From: Lepisosteus oculatus
Taxonomy: Eukaryota; Chordata; Actinopteri; Semionotiformes; Lepisosteidae
NCBI RefSeq assembly: GCF_040954835.1
Contig: NC_090718.1
Span: forward strand, 12,043,532 to 12,107,531
Direction of reading: 5' to 3'
Length of the DNA: 64,000 nt
Shown here piece after piece: positions 35,150-64,000 of this stretch (its first letter is position 1; each line of letters begins with the position of its first letter). Below the pieces are notes generated by a model. The model did not search any database. It saw nothing but the letters and a program-made list of their open reading frames with translations, and was not told where the DNA came from. Made by a program: the position numbers and the translations under genes.

Positions 35150-36700
35150 AGTTCCTTGTTTTTTAAAACCTGGAAATGAAAGCTTTATCACTGCTACCGC
35201 AGCACAGCTTTGAGGTCTGGACTGGGGCACCTCTGGGCGCCTCGGTTCTCATAAAAAAAGAGGCGCTGGCTGGGTTCATGATCTTCTTCAAGCCATTGCA
35301 ATGGGCAATCGTCCGGGATGCTGTCCCATCTCCTAGCCTGGGCCTTCCAGGGACGTTTCTGGGATGTGGCGATCTGTACCGTGAAGCGTCCTTAAAACCA
35401 TCTTCGGAAAAGGCTTCCACAATTCCGCTCCCTCCGGTTTGCGATTAAAACGTGGACCCGAAGACGCAGTGCCCGCGCCTAGTCTTGCTTTGTTGATGAG
35501 ATCGGTCGTGCACAGAAGCAAGAATTCAGAATAAAAGCCAAAACGGGACACAACGAGAGCCTTTTTCCTGCTTCCAAGCCTGGAGATCTTTCGGAGGAAA
35601 GTCAGCGAGGCTGGGTATCTCTCACACCGCTGGAATCGCCAGTTTCCTGTTCCCTATCCTTGCCGTGAGAAACTGGAGGAAAATAACGTCGTCGGAGAGA
35701 TCAAAGATAATGTCGAAAATCCTTGGCTAAACGAGGAGAAAAAAAAACTAAATTAAACCCTCTTCTATATAGCTATTAAAACCGGTTTCAGAAAAAAATA
35801 CTCCCCCAAAAATTCCCAGTACTTCCAAAGCCCATTGTTCCCAAAATTCCAAACCCAGACAGGAAGCAGCAGCAAACAAACAAATGTAGCCCCATGGACC
35901 TGTGCTGGCTTTGGAAAGGATTTTCCAGGGTTCGAGAGGCTACTCTAGGAACCGAGGACGGGAATGTGGGAACATTTTTTAAAGAGAGCTTTATGTTAAT
36001 TCCCTGGCACATGTACAGAGCAAAACAGATGTTGCTACTGAACCCCACCACAACTGCAATACGACAAAGAAACAAAGAAGCAAAACAGCTCGGGGGTGGT
36101 GTCTCTAGTTCCTCGGAGAGAGATGGACTTTCCCTCCTTGACCGGACTCCTACGCAGACTGGGTTAAGACACGCTGAACATCCCTGAAATGCTAATCGAC
36201 ATAACCTTGAACCTGGAGACTGGAATAATCCGACCAGCAGGAGTTGCATCCTCCCTTATGGCTCTCCGTTGGCATCAGTCACTTTCAAAAGCGGGATCTT
36301 TGGCAGAATTTGAGAAGAGCTGTGCACCGTGAGCTTAGCTGGGCCTGTGGAGTAAATTGACCACTGTTCTTGGTATGCAAGTGGAATACATACGTAAATA
36401 CAGCTGCCGGTTCGAAATTTGTCAAAACAAAAAAAATAGCAGCTGGTGTCAGGACCAGTGCAACCAGTCAACAGCTCTGGAGAGAATTCTCTGCGGTAAT
36501 ACGGAGCACTATCGCAGTGATTTTCCGATTACAAATTTACAAGAACATGCATATAGCAACGGTAAAGACAGGGAGCTTTTAGAGGGGGCCCTGTGCTCAG
36601 AGAGCATCACCGAGGTCATTCAACTCCCTGTGCTCATGTGGTTCCGTTTCTTCTTAGTCCAATAAGTAAGTCAGTAAGCCAGTACAGCCTCTCCAACCTC
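35150..36700. other. Intergenic DNA between mcam and cbl, nothing recognised
   Basis: No domain, exon pair or repeat family was recognised on either strand. Short open frames are unremarkable. Confidence 0.4.
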
Positions 36701-36711
36701 CCCAGAAAAGG

Positions 36712-36842
36712 ACAATATAGCGTGATCCAGGTGGGGCTGCATATTGGTGGTGGTGGAGGGGAGTCCCCATTACCTGTAAAGTGCTTTGAGTGGAGTGTCT
36801 AGAAAAGCGCTATATAAGTGTAAGCAATTATTATTAATAATA
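36712..36842 (+). repeat. gcgctatataag-family repeat, copy 3 (3' part)
   Basis: A 5'-truncated copy: GTGATCCAGGTGGGGCTGCA through AGCGCTATATAAGTGTAAGC and an ATTATT tail. Confidence 0.8.
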
Positions 36843-37851
36843 TTATTTTTATAATTAATCTAACCTACCTTGAAACACGGCACGAACCGTGATCAGCTGA
36901 CGATAGTCCACATTTGAGAGTAACGTGCGAACTCCGCACTGACAGACGTCCCAAGTTGGAGATCAAACCAGCCTCCTGGAGCCCTGAGAGTGTTCACCAC
37001 CTGTGTTTTCAGACATCCTTAATTGTTTTAATTAGAACACCAGATTCGTCAGTGATTAATTCACGCTTACCTCATTGTGATGGCTATCTGCGTTACACAA
37101 TCTGCAGGAAAGTAAACGGTGCATGTACAGAATACGGAACACGTCGGTCTTTTTAAGAACCTTCTCCGGGAAGAGCGCGCCACCCAGTGGACATTTGGCG
37201 CGTTGCAGCGCATGGACTTGACATCGGAACTGAATGGGTGCTGTTCTCAATATGCAGTCCTGCCCAACTTTCTGTCTCCTTTATGGAATCGCTCACATGC
37301 GCAAAAGCAACTTCCAAAGAAAGAAAAATAGCCGAGTACCCAATTAAACAAGCCTGAACAAGATTTAAATCACATAAAACAAGCTTACCATGGATTTAAA
37401 AAAAACAAATGGTTTACACTTTTGAGCCCTTAGACAGAAGCAGTTCAAGTAGAAATGTACAGAATCACATACGAAAAGCTAAGAATGTGCCTAATTTTAA
37501 GTATAGATTTTTAATCTTAAAAAATAGTTTTAAGATGTTTTGCAATTTGGCTTCTTTAAATGGTTAAAGGATCGAGGAAAAATACTGGGAAGCTTCCCGT
37601 TACTGACCCTTTCCACATCGGAAACTGTCATCAGAGCTTCAGGCAGAGAACCTGCATCTTAAGCCGAGAGTTTCCCCGGAGTTCAGAAATCAAGAGAGAA
37701 GAGTGTCTCACAATATGGGGTGCTGTGCTGCGCATGCTGACGGGCCTTGAGGAAGCAACTTGTGCAAAAGATTTGGGTTTTTATTTGGACTCCTGTCCTT
37801 GGTCCAGAAGGCACAGGTGAAGCATTAAAAAGACCAGCGAAGTGAAAGAAA

Positions 37852-38140
37852 CCATTGTGAAATGTGTGGTCATTAAAAATCCCAGGGCATTTCTTGAAAA
37901 GAGTAGGGGTGTTACCCCAGTGTCCTGGCCAAATTTCCCCCTGGCCTCCTAATAATCCCCATCTCTGAACTGGCTTCCTCACTGTTCTCCTCCCCACTGA
38001 GAGCTGGTGTGTGGTGAGTGTAGTGGAGCATCATCCAGGTGGGGCTGCACACTGGTGGTGGAGGGGAGTCTCCATTACCTGTAAAGAGCTTTAAGTGGAG
38101 TGTCCAGAAAAGCGCTATATAAGTAAGAAATTATTCATGA
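37852..38140 (+). repeat. gcgctatataag-family repeat, copy 4
   Basis: Reads GTGGTCATTAAAAATCCCAG, TAATAATCCCCATCTCTGAA, CCAGGTGGGGCTGCACACTG and AAGCGCTATATAAGTAAG. It has a small internal deletion relative to copy 6 around the GCCATAGTGCGCC-equivalent part. Confidence 0.82.
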
Positions 38141-38214
38141 TCTCGATGCTTTTAAGTATTGAAACTTCTTAAAGCTACTGACAATTTGAATGCAAGAGAC
38201 TACTGCAGGAGAAC

Positions 38215-38440
38215 ATTAAAATGAGGAGTTAGGGATACAATGGCAACATAAAAACTGAATGTCAGGAGGCACTTCTTTACACAAAGGGGTGTGGGGGTCT
38301 GGAACAAAGTGCCCAGCCATTACACTGAAGATGAAAATCTCTAGGATCTTCAAGGAAGATAAGATCCTGCACAGATATAAGCAATGAAATGAGTAAGATG
38401 GGCTGGAAGGAGCTCTTCTCCTCTTTTTGCTCACAGAATA
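38215..38440 (+). mobile_element. LINE 3'-end remnant (CR1/L2-like)
   Basis: Translation contains FFTQRGVGVWNKVPSHYTED, the typical C-terminal end of CR1/L2-type LINE proteins, with later stops. Intergenic, inactive. Confidence 0.5.
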
Positions 38441-38792
38441 AAAGACTGAGATACAGTGACTTCATGGCAAACCGAGCCCAACTCTGCATCATATCTTTAA
38501 AACACGAGCTGCTGAAGGGCTGGAGGATCTGCTTTCTTTTCAGACAGAATAATTAAAACAATTACTGTTTACAAGTTAATTAATTATTCTCTTAATTATA
38601 CAGATTTAGCAAGTCACGCATCAGTTCAGTTAGGCAGATGAGTTTTCAGAACGCAGATCTGTCTCTTGACAAATAGTGATTACCAAGACCTTACAGCTGA
38701 TCCACTGATGCTTTATACATTTAATGAAAAGAAAACTATGCCCACTGCCCAATTCTATTTATGAAACAGTAAACAAACCAGAAATATATAAA

Positions 38793-38798
38793 TTTATT
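38793..38798 (-). terminator. Candidate distal cbl polyadenylation signal
   Basis: The last of a cluster of - strand AATAAA hexamers at the low-complexity A/T-rich edge (38.79-39.2 kb) that ends the stretch downstream of cbl. Confidence 0.3.
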
Positions 38799-41676
38799 CA
38801 AAAATGTTTTAATGACAGGTGCATAAATTCCAGAAAAATAAAAAATACACAATGTAACTCTAAAATAGGGGTATAGCCTCAAAATAATTAATAAATAACA
38901 TTAGTATTTCTAAACATTAATGCAATGGAAAAACAAATTTGCAACCGATGAGAAAAACAATACAAAAAAATAAAATTGTGCTACCCTTTATGAAAAAGAA
39001 CTATCTAAATGGGATATTTCTTATATTTACTTTATTCCTTTGTTTTATTTCATTTTTGTACTGGCTGCAGAAGGATTAAAAATTGTTAATAAAAGATGTA
39101 TTCCACATTCTTAAATTTTATATTAACGCCACTTAAAATATATCATCCAAACAGAACATTAACACTGATATATTATAGGAATTGATATTAGTTTATTTCT
39201 TTTAAGCATAATAATTATAATAAAATAAAATAATGCAAAACAATTTTCTAAATTCAAGAATTACTCACATCCTCTGTTAAGTCATAGTCACCCCTATAAT
39301 CAGTGTATCTCATGTTGGGGGGAATCTTTTCTAACCCTGTTTGGGAAACCCCCTTTTCGGCATGAAGTCCACTGCTGACTTCAATAACACTCACGACACG
39401 GGGTGGCTAGCCACAGCCTGACAATTGAAACGCACTAAAACTCTAATAGCTGCTTGGCTCTGTTTCCAATAGACATACGCAGTCAAAAGAAGTCAAGTGG
39501 CACTCCAACGTAACAGCAAACGCAAATCACCATGCTGACAATCGTGGGGAAAAACAAACAAACAAACAAACAAACATTTTCTAAGGCAAGGAGAAAGCAT
39601 TGCCCACTCAAAGCATTTTGTTCCATTCTGGGCATGCCTGCATCGGCTGTGCGGTGTTCTGCTACACGGGTCTGAACAGGCAGGCTGATGCCTGCACACC
39701 TGGACTTTATTCTAGCATCAGTCTTGTGTCTGTGTGGGAGGGGGATGCCTTGAATGAGATAATCAACACAGCAAAGGCCGAATACAAACACAACACACTT
39801 AAGAGCAACAGCAGCCCTCTCTCTGTAAATATAATGTATATATATGTATGTACACCAGAATACATTGTTTCATACAGGAGATACATTTCAAGCCTTCTCT
39901 TGCAATATTATATATAAGTGAAGATGCAACATCTCTGGATGTTCGAGCACCCTGTAAAAAACACATTCAATACCGGTCATTCTGATGGAGGTGTCCGAAA
40001 CAACTGGAATCAAAATATGCCCTGTTATACATGGTGAAATATTACTTGGACACTGGCGTCAATATTCTGAAACTTTTCGATTAAAAAATATCGGGCTAGG
40101 CAGAGAGGAGCACAGCTCTTTTCACGCAGACGGGTCACACCACGACGGGGTTTGGAAAGAAAAGGCATTTTCTCAGCGTTTCCCTTCAAGGTTATGAGAA
40201 ACGACATGAATTAGGAGGTTAAAGTAGCATTTCCGTGTCTTGCGCCTTAACGTCTGTACCTTAGTGAAGCAAAGCTCTTATTACAATACTTTTGACAGCA
40301 CTTTGGTGTCACAGAATAACACCAACACAATAAATAAGGAGCTATCAGTACCTTTTAACGTTGTTTACAACACTAAATCGCGATGCTTACTTCTAACGTG
40401 AAGTCTGAAGTGACAAAAGGCAAAAGGAGAAAAAAAAAGATACACCTGGCAATAAATTACACGATAAATTAAAAGAAATCTTCAGGCAACACGGGAAAGA
40501 GCTCCCTCTGGTGGCCAAAGTCAAACAGCAGTCATTCCGCACCGCCGCTCTCTCATGTCCTTTCACCGAATTACAGAGCGGAGAGAAGGTCCGATAACAA
40601 GCATAAATCACTCCGATCACAAGAACAAGAGTAGTGAAACACTTCTGAAACGTAACATTTTGCAAAAGAGCTGCTACAGCACTGCCATACCTCAGTTGCA
40701 GTCACAGACACGCTGGTGGTTTTCCGCTCAGCGCCGGACAGATAGAAAAAAAGGAAGCCTTTCCCGGGGTGAAGCGATCCGGTTCGGGCCCAGATCACTT
40801 CTTTTCGAAAGAAATCGAGCAGGTCTTTTTACAACGCAATGCACTCGTGTGGTGGTCTCTGTCCCGACAAAAGAAGAACTGTACAGAGCCGCCTGCCTGA
40901 CCCAACGCCATGCATACGTTTTAAGAAAGACAGACACGGACGGCGACAAAAGCTCGGACACTCCACGGGAGACCAGATCCAAAGAGTGTAATCGGCGACG
41001 TCCACACGTGAACGGCCCACCCACAACGAAACAAGAGGTCGCCCACTGCCTTACAGAATCACATTAAACCTCAGATAGTCAACTTCATTCTCCTGGTCCA
41101 TGTAAAGCCCTCTTAATGAGACCCAACCTTCCTCCTCTTCTCTGATCAAGCAAATGCATGTTGTTGTCAGCGCCGAGCTCAACATGCGGATATCGACCAC
41201 GTTGAAAGAGATCTATCCAGCTCGTTTCCCACGGAGGAAGAAAACACACTCTACCGTTTCTGCCTCACTCGTTGTGATTTAACCTTTGGTCCTTTTTCTT
41301 AAAAAAAAAAGGGTTGTTAGAATTTACAGTGTCTGTAAAATGATTCATGTCGGACCATCCTAATCAAAGGCCGCTGTTGTCTCGTCCACTCTTTCAAACT
41401 ACAAGGATGAAACCCCCCACTTGGGGAAACTTGTGGCGTGTGCAGGTTTAAGAGACTTTGTTCTGGAGATTTTTTTTTAAATCTTCCTTCAGCAAAAGTA
41501 TGGCACCTCTCACAGTATCACCGATACAAGCAAACAAAACTTCGGAAAGAACTTCAAGGAACGACAAAAGTTACCTTTGTGCTCCACACATCGGTACTTT
41601 CATCCGTTTGGTTTTAAAGTGACAGTATCTTAGCACGATCGGCAAGTTAAACTAAAACCAAAATCTATATTTGCAA

Positions 41677-41682
<6 letters not shown>

Positions 41683-41708
<26 letters not shown>
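41683..41708 (+). repeat. (AAC)n microsatellite
   Basis: About nine AAC units in the probable cbl 3' UTR. Confidence 0.95.
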
Positions 41709-41709
<1 letters not shown>

Positions 41710-44700
41710 AGCACTTCTAGCATGTGCAATGTTAGCACAGGAAGATCAAGGTAGCGACAGATGACCAGTCCGAGACCGCTGATAATTCCTATACTTCACA
41801 TTGCTGAGCCGAAACTCCGAGGTTAATTAATTAATCCTATTTGTAATGAAAGACAACAGACAAAATCCACAGGCCTTCAAGTAAAAACAAACAAACAACA
41901 AACCACTCAAGCGCTACACTCGGACGTCTGTAAAAGAAGAAAACAGGACAGAAATTTCCTTGAAGAATAGTCTATTAAAAAGAAGAGGTCTATTTTCGCT
42001 GCAGCCCAGCGCCGGCGACGGTTCGACAGCAACTTTGATCAGTGACTGCAGATCCCCTTTGCCATCAAACGGGTCAATGACCTAAATACGCATGACGTGT
42101 CTTGAAATGTCTTGTCGAGTGGTATATTAACGGTCATAAAAATGTACAGTGCTTTTTCTTGCGATGAACACCCATCAGCTGCCAGCGAAACGTCTTTTCA
42201 CACCCCGCGTACACACGTCGTGAAAATGCACACTTTGCGGTCAAAAACGAGCAAAAGAGAGTTTACTCCTTCTCTACTCCAATAATATCAGAATCCATGT
42301 TGTTTGCGTTTCGCTGTCCGATTCCGCAACTGTTAGCGTTACGAATTGCACGCCCTTTCTTGTTACTTGGAGAGTGCACCGCTTTTGACTTCTCTCAGTT
42401 GTAAGAAAAATATTTTCAAAGGTCTGAAAACAAAGACTGGGGGAGACAACAGCAGAACACCAGGGAGAAGACGTCAACACTTTTTTTTTCAACCGACTAG
42501 AATTAATGGGAGCCGAGATGCGCTGAAGTCTCAGCGAGAGCCGTAAACCACAACTTAAAATATTCTGCAGAGGTGCAAAGCTGTTTAAAACAATACTGTT
42601 ACTGCTTTCTTCCCCCAAGCGTCCTAATTTTATTCTGACGATGAAAAAACGGTATCCTGAGACATGCGTCAAGCTCAAAAACACTAAAACAGGGTTAACA
42701 TCTGAAACCCAGACCCGCGCATCAAAACTCAATCATGCAAGGCGGAATCGGTGCTCCGATCCCTTAAACACAATTCGTTTCCTTTAGAGATCAACAGTTT
42801 CAGTCATCGTATTGCAATCGCAAAATTGAGTCTCTAGAGCAAAGAGAGCCAAACACTGAGGTAGCGCCAACATGGTCTTTTTCTCCTAGCAAGAACGGAC
42901 TGATAGGACTCGTCTTTCTTCATAGAATTCATGGCGGGTTTAAATGACGGGAAAGCATTTCAAATTTTGTTCACTGCAAGACGAAAGGTTTATTTTTTAG
43001 CTCTCTTCCTCACACTCGATAAAACCATAATCCCCCCCCGCCCCCCCAATCTGCATTTTCAAGTAATGCTACTTAAAACAAAAGTGCCGGCCATGATACT
43101 GTCACTTTAGAAAGAAAAAACGGTAACCATATAATATTCACACGTTTGCATTTAAGGCTTAATTGTTGAGCACTAACGTGGTAGCAGCAGCAGTAAAAGC
43201 ACTTCTGAATAAAAATAAAAAAAAACATGACAATGTCTGTAACTACAGAACATCCTTGAGCGAACCACAGCACACCAGTCACTGCTGAACTCTTCTGAGG
43301 CTTCATTGTACAAACAGGCCTGGGAGAGATGGGTCCCTCATTAAACACCAGCAATTCATTAGAAATTCATTTCTTCCTCAGGCCAGAGGAAAGCAAAACA
43401 GCCCAACCCCCACCTCCATTTACTAGACTAGCAAGAGTTAAAAAGCTTTTATGGTTTTAAACAATACCCTTGGGTTTTTTTTAAAAAAAAGACCTTATCA
43501 TACTGCGTTTATAGTACACATTCATTGGGCCAGGAAGAAAATGTGAATGAAGAAAGGAGTTCCATTATAACAGTGTGGAGGAGGAGTCTCCTGAGGTTCA
43601 AATACAGATCAGCCAAGAATCCACATCTCCCCATTCAGGAACAAGACACACAGGAAAATCCTTCCAATATCTTCAACGTCACCAGCAATCCTCTGCTGCA
43701 TGTCCACTTTTGAGAATCAGAAAAAAAAGTTTTCCACCCACCACATACCGATTCCGTATACTACTGCCTGGAACAGGGAATTTGAGTCTTAGAAATCTTC
43801 ATTTTGATCAAGGAGCTTCTGTTGGCAAACACAAATGGGGAATTTCTGTTGGTATTCAACCGGGCATTTTCTTCGAGGGTGACATTTGGGAAACAGTTTC
43901 GAGAAATCTGAAACGCATACATCAGGGGAGGGACAATGCGGAGTACACAATTCTCAGGGGGGTACCATCTCCCCCTTAAACTCAGCCCGCGGCTTCTGAA
44001 GACTGGAGCCCTCGCCTTTTTAGAGCCGATTCAGAACTCGGAGCAGTGCGTTGAGAAACCGGGCACGTCAACGTTTTTGGGAGATACTGGGAGAAGGGAG
44101 AGCGCTCAGGGCTGGCTAACTAGGGCATCGGAAAAGCAGGAGTAAAGGCCTCTGGTGGTGGAGACATCTAGCGTTCATGCGTTTGGCCCACGAGTGGGTC
44201 CTTCCGGGCGCGAGGAGGCAGGTTGGCGGTGAGTGGTCAGGAAGCTGAATGAACCGGCAGTCCAAATTCCCAAAAACGCCCTCATTTCATCAGTCACATG
44301 GGGCGATAGCCAAAGCTCTGCACACCCCTGGGGCCGGTGTCTTTCCTTTACTGTAAGGGCGAAACCGATTCTGGCGACTGACCTTTTCAGGGTGAGCGAA
44401 AAATAATAATACACATAATACAACACATGAAGAAAGAGGGAGGCTGAGGGGCACAGGATCCATTTCAAATTGCTGATCGGATTCAGGCTTCAATCGTTCT
44501 GACTGTTCACGCAGCCCAGGTGAATTGGGGATGCCTAGGAAAGACAGGGCCGGGCTGTTTTACAGACAAGCACTTCCATCTTTAACCTCAGCCGGCGGTC
44601 CCATTTCCTCCAGTCGCCGGCCGCTTTTGAAAGCTTCTACGCCCATGCTACTTAAAAACAAAACGCACCATCGCAAAGAACGCCGACACAAACGCAATGA

Positions 44701-45102
44701 AAGGCCATTTCGACAGCGAGAAAGACTCGCCCTCCGGACGAGGCCCTGCACAGAAAGCTGGGAGCATTTTCCAACTCTCCTCCTACGCACCCCTGCGTCA
44801 AACCCTGCCTGCAGATATCCAGCCTGGAAAACAGAGCCCAGGGTAGGAGGAAAGGCATTACAGGAACATGTCGGGTTGCTGCTGAACACTGCTATTGAGA
44901 ACTGCGCCCCATCGCCCCCCCCTCCACCTTCAAATCAAGAAGCGGGATCGGTGCATTCACAGAAGCAAGCTGGAATGCAGAACAGTCCTGTTGGCGAAAA
45001 CGTCCCAGATGGAAAAAAAAAACAGGAAGTCGAGGTCGGCATGACATCCTGTGGACTGTCTTTTGTCCCCGATCTCCACTGGTAACTGGAAAACACTGTG
45101 GC

Positions 45103-45108
45103 TTTATT
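45103..45108 (-). terminator. Candidate proximal cbl polyadenylation signal
   Basis: AATAAA on the - strand about 415 nt after the cbl stop codon. Confidence 0.3.
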
Positions 45109-45520
45109 TGAGTTTTTTCAGCGTTCCTATTTTTCTGAGCCACTGCTGCGGGTACACAACACCGCCAGAGCAACGTGGCTTTCCTTTGGGATGCTTTTCC
45201 AACTCCTTTCCGGGCCCTGGTGAGGAGGCATTGGGTCAGAGGGGTGAAGCGGCCCGTTTGTCTGTCCTGCTGTTGGTTGGTTGTGCTCCGAGCGACGCAC
45301 GTGACAAGCCGTCCCGTGAGCTCTCTGGGCCAGGGTCCCCCGCCCGCGGTTCAGAAAATGAGGCGGAGAGATTGCACGTGAAGGCACGCCCCTCTTTTAT
45401 GCCGGCCAATCAGCACCAAGGGGCGGGGTCAGGTTGCCGGGCAGGGCCGCCAGGGGGCGTGGTTTGCAGGAAGTGGGGCGGGGAAGGAGTGTGGGAGGGG
45501 GGGCGGGCACACATCCGACG

Positions 45521-62621
<17,101 letters not shown>

Positions 62622-64000
62622 CTGTTGACAAGACCAAACAAAAAACAAGTTACCGTCTATCTCACAGATACTCCCACAGAAAAGCCCAGAACTTTCTCAA
62701 ATGTTTTAAGTCGGATGAGACGTAAAACCGAGGTCCTGACTCTCTGTGGTCATTAAAAATCCCAGGGTGTTTCTCGAAAAGAGTAGGGGTGTAGCCCCGG
62801 CGTCATGGCCAAATTTCCCATTGGCCTTACCAATCATGGCCTCATAATAATCCCCATCTCTGAACTGGCTTCATTACTCTGCTCTCCTCCCCACTGAGAG
62901 CTGGTGTGTGGTGAGCGTTCTGGCGCACTATGGCTGCCGTCCCATTGTCCAGGTGGGGCTGCACACTGGTGGGTGTGGAGGGGATCCCCAATACCTGTAC
63001 AGCACTATGTAAGTGTAAGCAATAATTATTATTATTAAGTGTCCTGTGTCTCATTTTTTAAAATCCCCATCCCAGTATCTCTGGAGTAACTATTCATTTC
63101 ATTCATAACATCAGAATGTAATCCCCCGCCTCATAATTTCACTGCCTCGCATGTCGCATTGACCACATGGTGCCACATCTGCGGCAAAATAAGATAATTG
63201 TGATGAACCTGGAGCGTGCGCGCGACTTCCCGTTGGGTTAGAGAAAAGAACATCTGGATTTTTAATTCTGGTGTAGAGAACATCGGCAGGTGGCTTAGCT
63301 GGGAATGAAACGAATCAAAGCAGATGGACAGCAGAGGCAGAAAATGTGCAGGAAGGAGACTGTGGCCGCGATGGAGCCCTCAGTGCGCCACATGTCTAAC
63401 TCAAACAGGAGGGTCCGAGCTTTGACAGCTGAAATCCGACCACTTTTCTTGAACGTTTTGGTCGAGTTGTTCCCTCGTCTTGGTGATACGCCATGAAGCA
63501 AGACATTTAACCTCACAGCAGAGTCCTTGAAAGATTTTGGCGTTTCCTCGGGTTAGCGAAAACCCTTCAAAACAAGGTAGGGGCAGACCACACCTAAGTG
63601 CTAATTCTCCAGTTGCCAGGGAAACCTACCGGCCAGGAAAGAGTTACATCTTTTCAAAACAAGATCCCGAAATTTTTCATTCCACACATTGAAGTTCGTT
63701 CCCTTTCCTAAATTAACAAGCTTTTGAAATACTTCAACTTGAATGGATTTGTACGAGTGTGGGAAGAATTGAAGGCAGAATTCAAGCGTGGAGTCAAAAG
63801 GCAAGAAAGTTCCAAGAGTTTAATTTCGTAGAGAAGGGACCGAAATGTGGGAGGGATTCTCAGTTAGCAGTTACCACAAACGATTAGTAGTCTAGTCATG
63901 CTGAAGGACAGCGAAATTGAGGAACGTGAGACAAAATGCAAGATTTGAGACTGCTGATCATCATGGTTCCTGGAGGGCTACGTACAGCTCTGAAACTTTA
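62622..64000 (-). other. cbl: cbl intron 2 (partial, runs off window)
   Basis: Between the exon 3 acceptor and the window edge no sequence resembling cbl exon 2 (the 4H-bundle start) was found on the - strand. It contains a gcgctatataag-family repeat copy (62705-63040). Confidence 0.65.
62705..63040 (+). repeat. gcgctatataag-family repeat, copy 6 (cbl intron 2)
   Basis: Contains GAGACGTAAAACCGAGGTCC, CATTAAAAATCCCAGGGTGT, GGCGCACTATGGCTGCCGTC and CTATGTAAGTGTAAGCAATA. A piece near the tail (GCTTTGAGTGGAG) is deleted. Confidence 0.82.

Larger units (their letters stand above)
38790..45520 (-). other. Probable cbl 3' UTR
   Basis: No gene on either strand is recognised downstream of the cbl stop until the intergenic repeats. 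Human CBL has a very long 3' UTR (several kb), so a UTR of up to about 6.7 kb is plausible. It holds A/T-rich stretches, an AAC microsatellite (41683-41708) and AATAAA hexamers on the - strand at 45108-45103, 39711-39706, 39197-39192, 39049-39044, 39036-39031 and 38798-38793. The extent is inferred, not shown. Confidence 0.4.

Noticed and set aside
44525..45085. 186-codon + strand frame downstream of cbl
   Set aside because: No recognisable domain, no splice context, and it lies in the probable cbl 3' UTR on the other strand.
62622..64000. cbl exon 2 within the window
   Set aside because: No - strand frame here resembles the start of the CBL four-helix bundle; the exon must be further right.

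Overview
The window is vertebrate nuclear DNA, most likely from a ray-finned fish. It has interrupted genes with GT-AG introns, tRNA-derived SINEs, LINE tails and a Tc1/mariner transposon of types common in fish genomes. A non-teleost such as gar or bowfin would fit, but that is only an inference.

Two protein genes are recognised, placed tail to tail. On the + strand, 17,599-29,726 holds 15 coding exons of mcam (CD146/MUC18), an Ig-superfamily cell-adhesion receptor: two V-type and three C2-type Ig domains, a stem, one membrane helix and a short cytoplasmic tail. Only the signal-peptide exon is missing. On the - strand, 62,621-45,521 holds 14 coding exons of cbl (c-Cbl), a RING E3 ubiquitin ligase. 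They match exons 3-16 of the human gene, from inside the four-helix bundle through EF hand, SH2, linker and RING, the proline-rich region and the C-terminal UBA domain. Exons 1-2 of cbl lie beyond the right edge.

Layout: 1-14.4 kb has no recognised gene, only dispersed repeats. 14.4-15.25 kb is a CpG-rich block that could be the mcam promoter. 17.6-29.7 kb is mcam coding sequence. 29.7 to about 35.1 kb is probable mcam 3' UTR or downstream DNA and contains a complete 1,630-bp Tc1 element with an intact 339-aa DD34E transposase and near-identical 213-bp inverted repeats. 35.1-38.8 kb is intergenic DNA with SINE and LINE pieces. 38.8-45.5 kb is probably the long cbl 3' UTR. 45.5-64 kb is cbl, with a large repeat-bearing intron at 55.2-61.7 kb.

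The two proteins are not known to act in one pathway. MCAM works in endothelial and neural adhesion; CBL ubiquitinates activated receptor tyrosine kinases. Their adjacency is the conserved CBL-MCAM linkage of human 11q23, and it parallels CBLB-ALCAM and CBLC-BCAM. The most unusual sequence features are a GC-AG intron in cbl with a seven-copy 7-bp repeat right after its donor, the intact Tc1 element, a possible membrane-less terminal exon in mcam, and several minisatellites beside exons.
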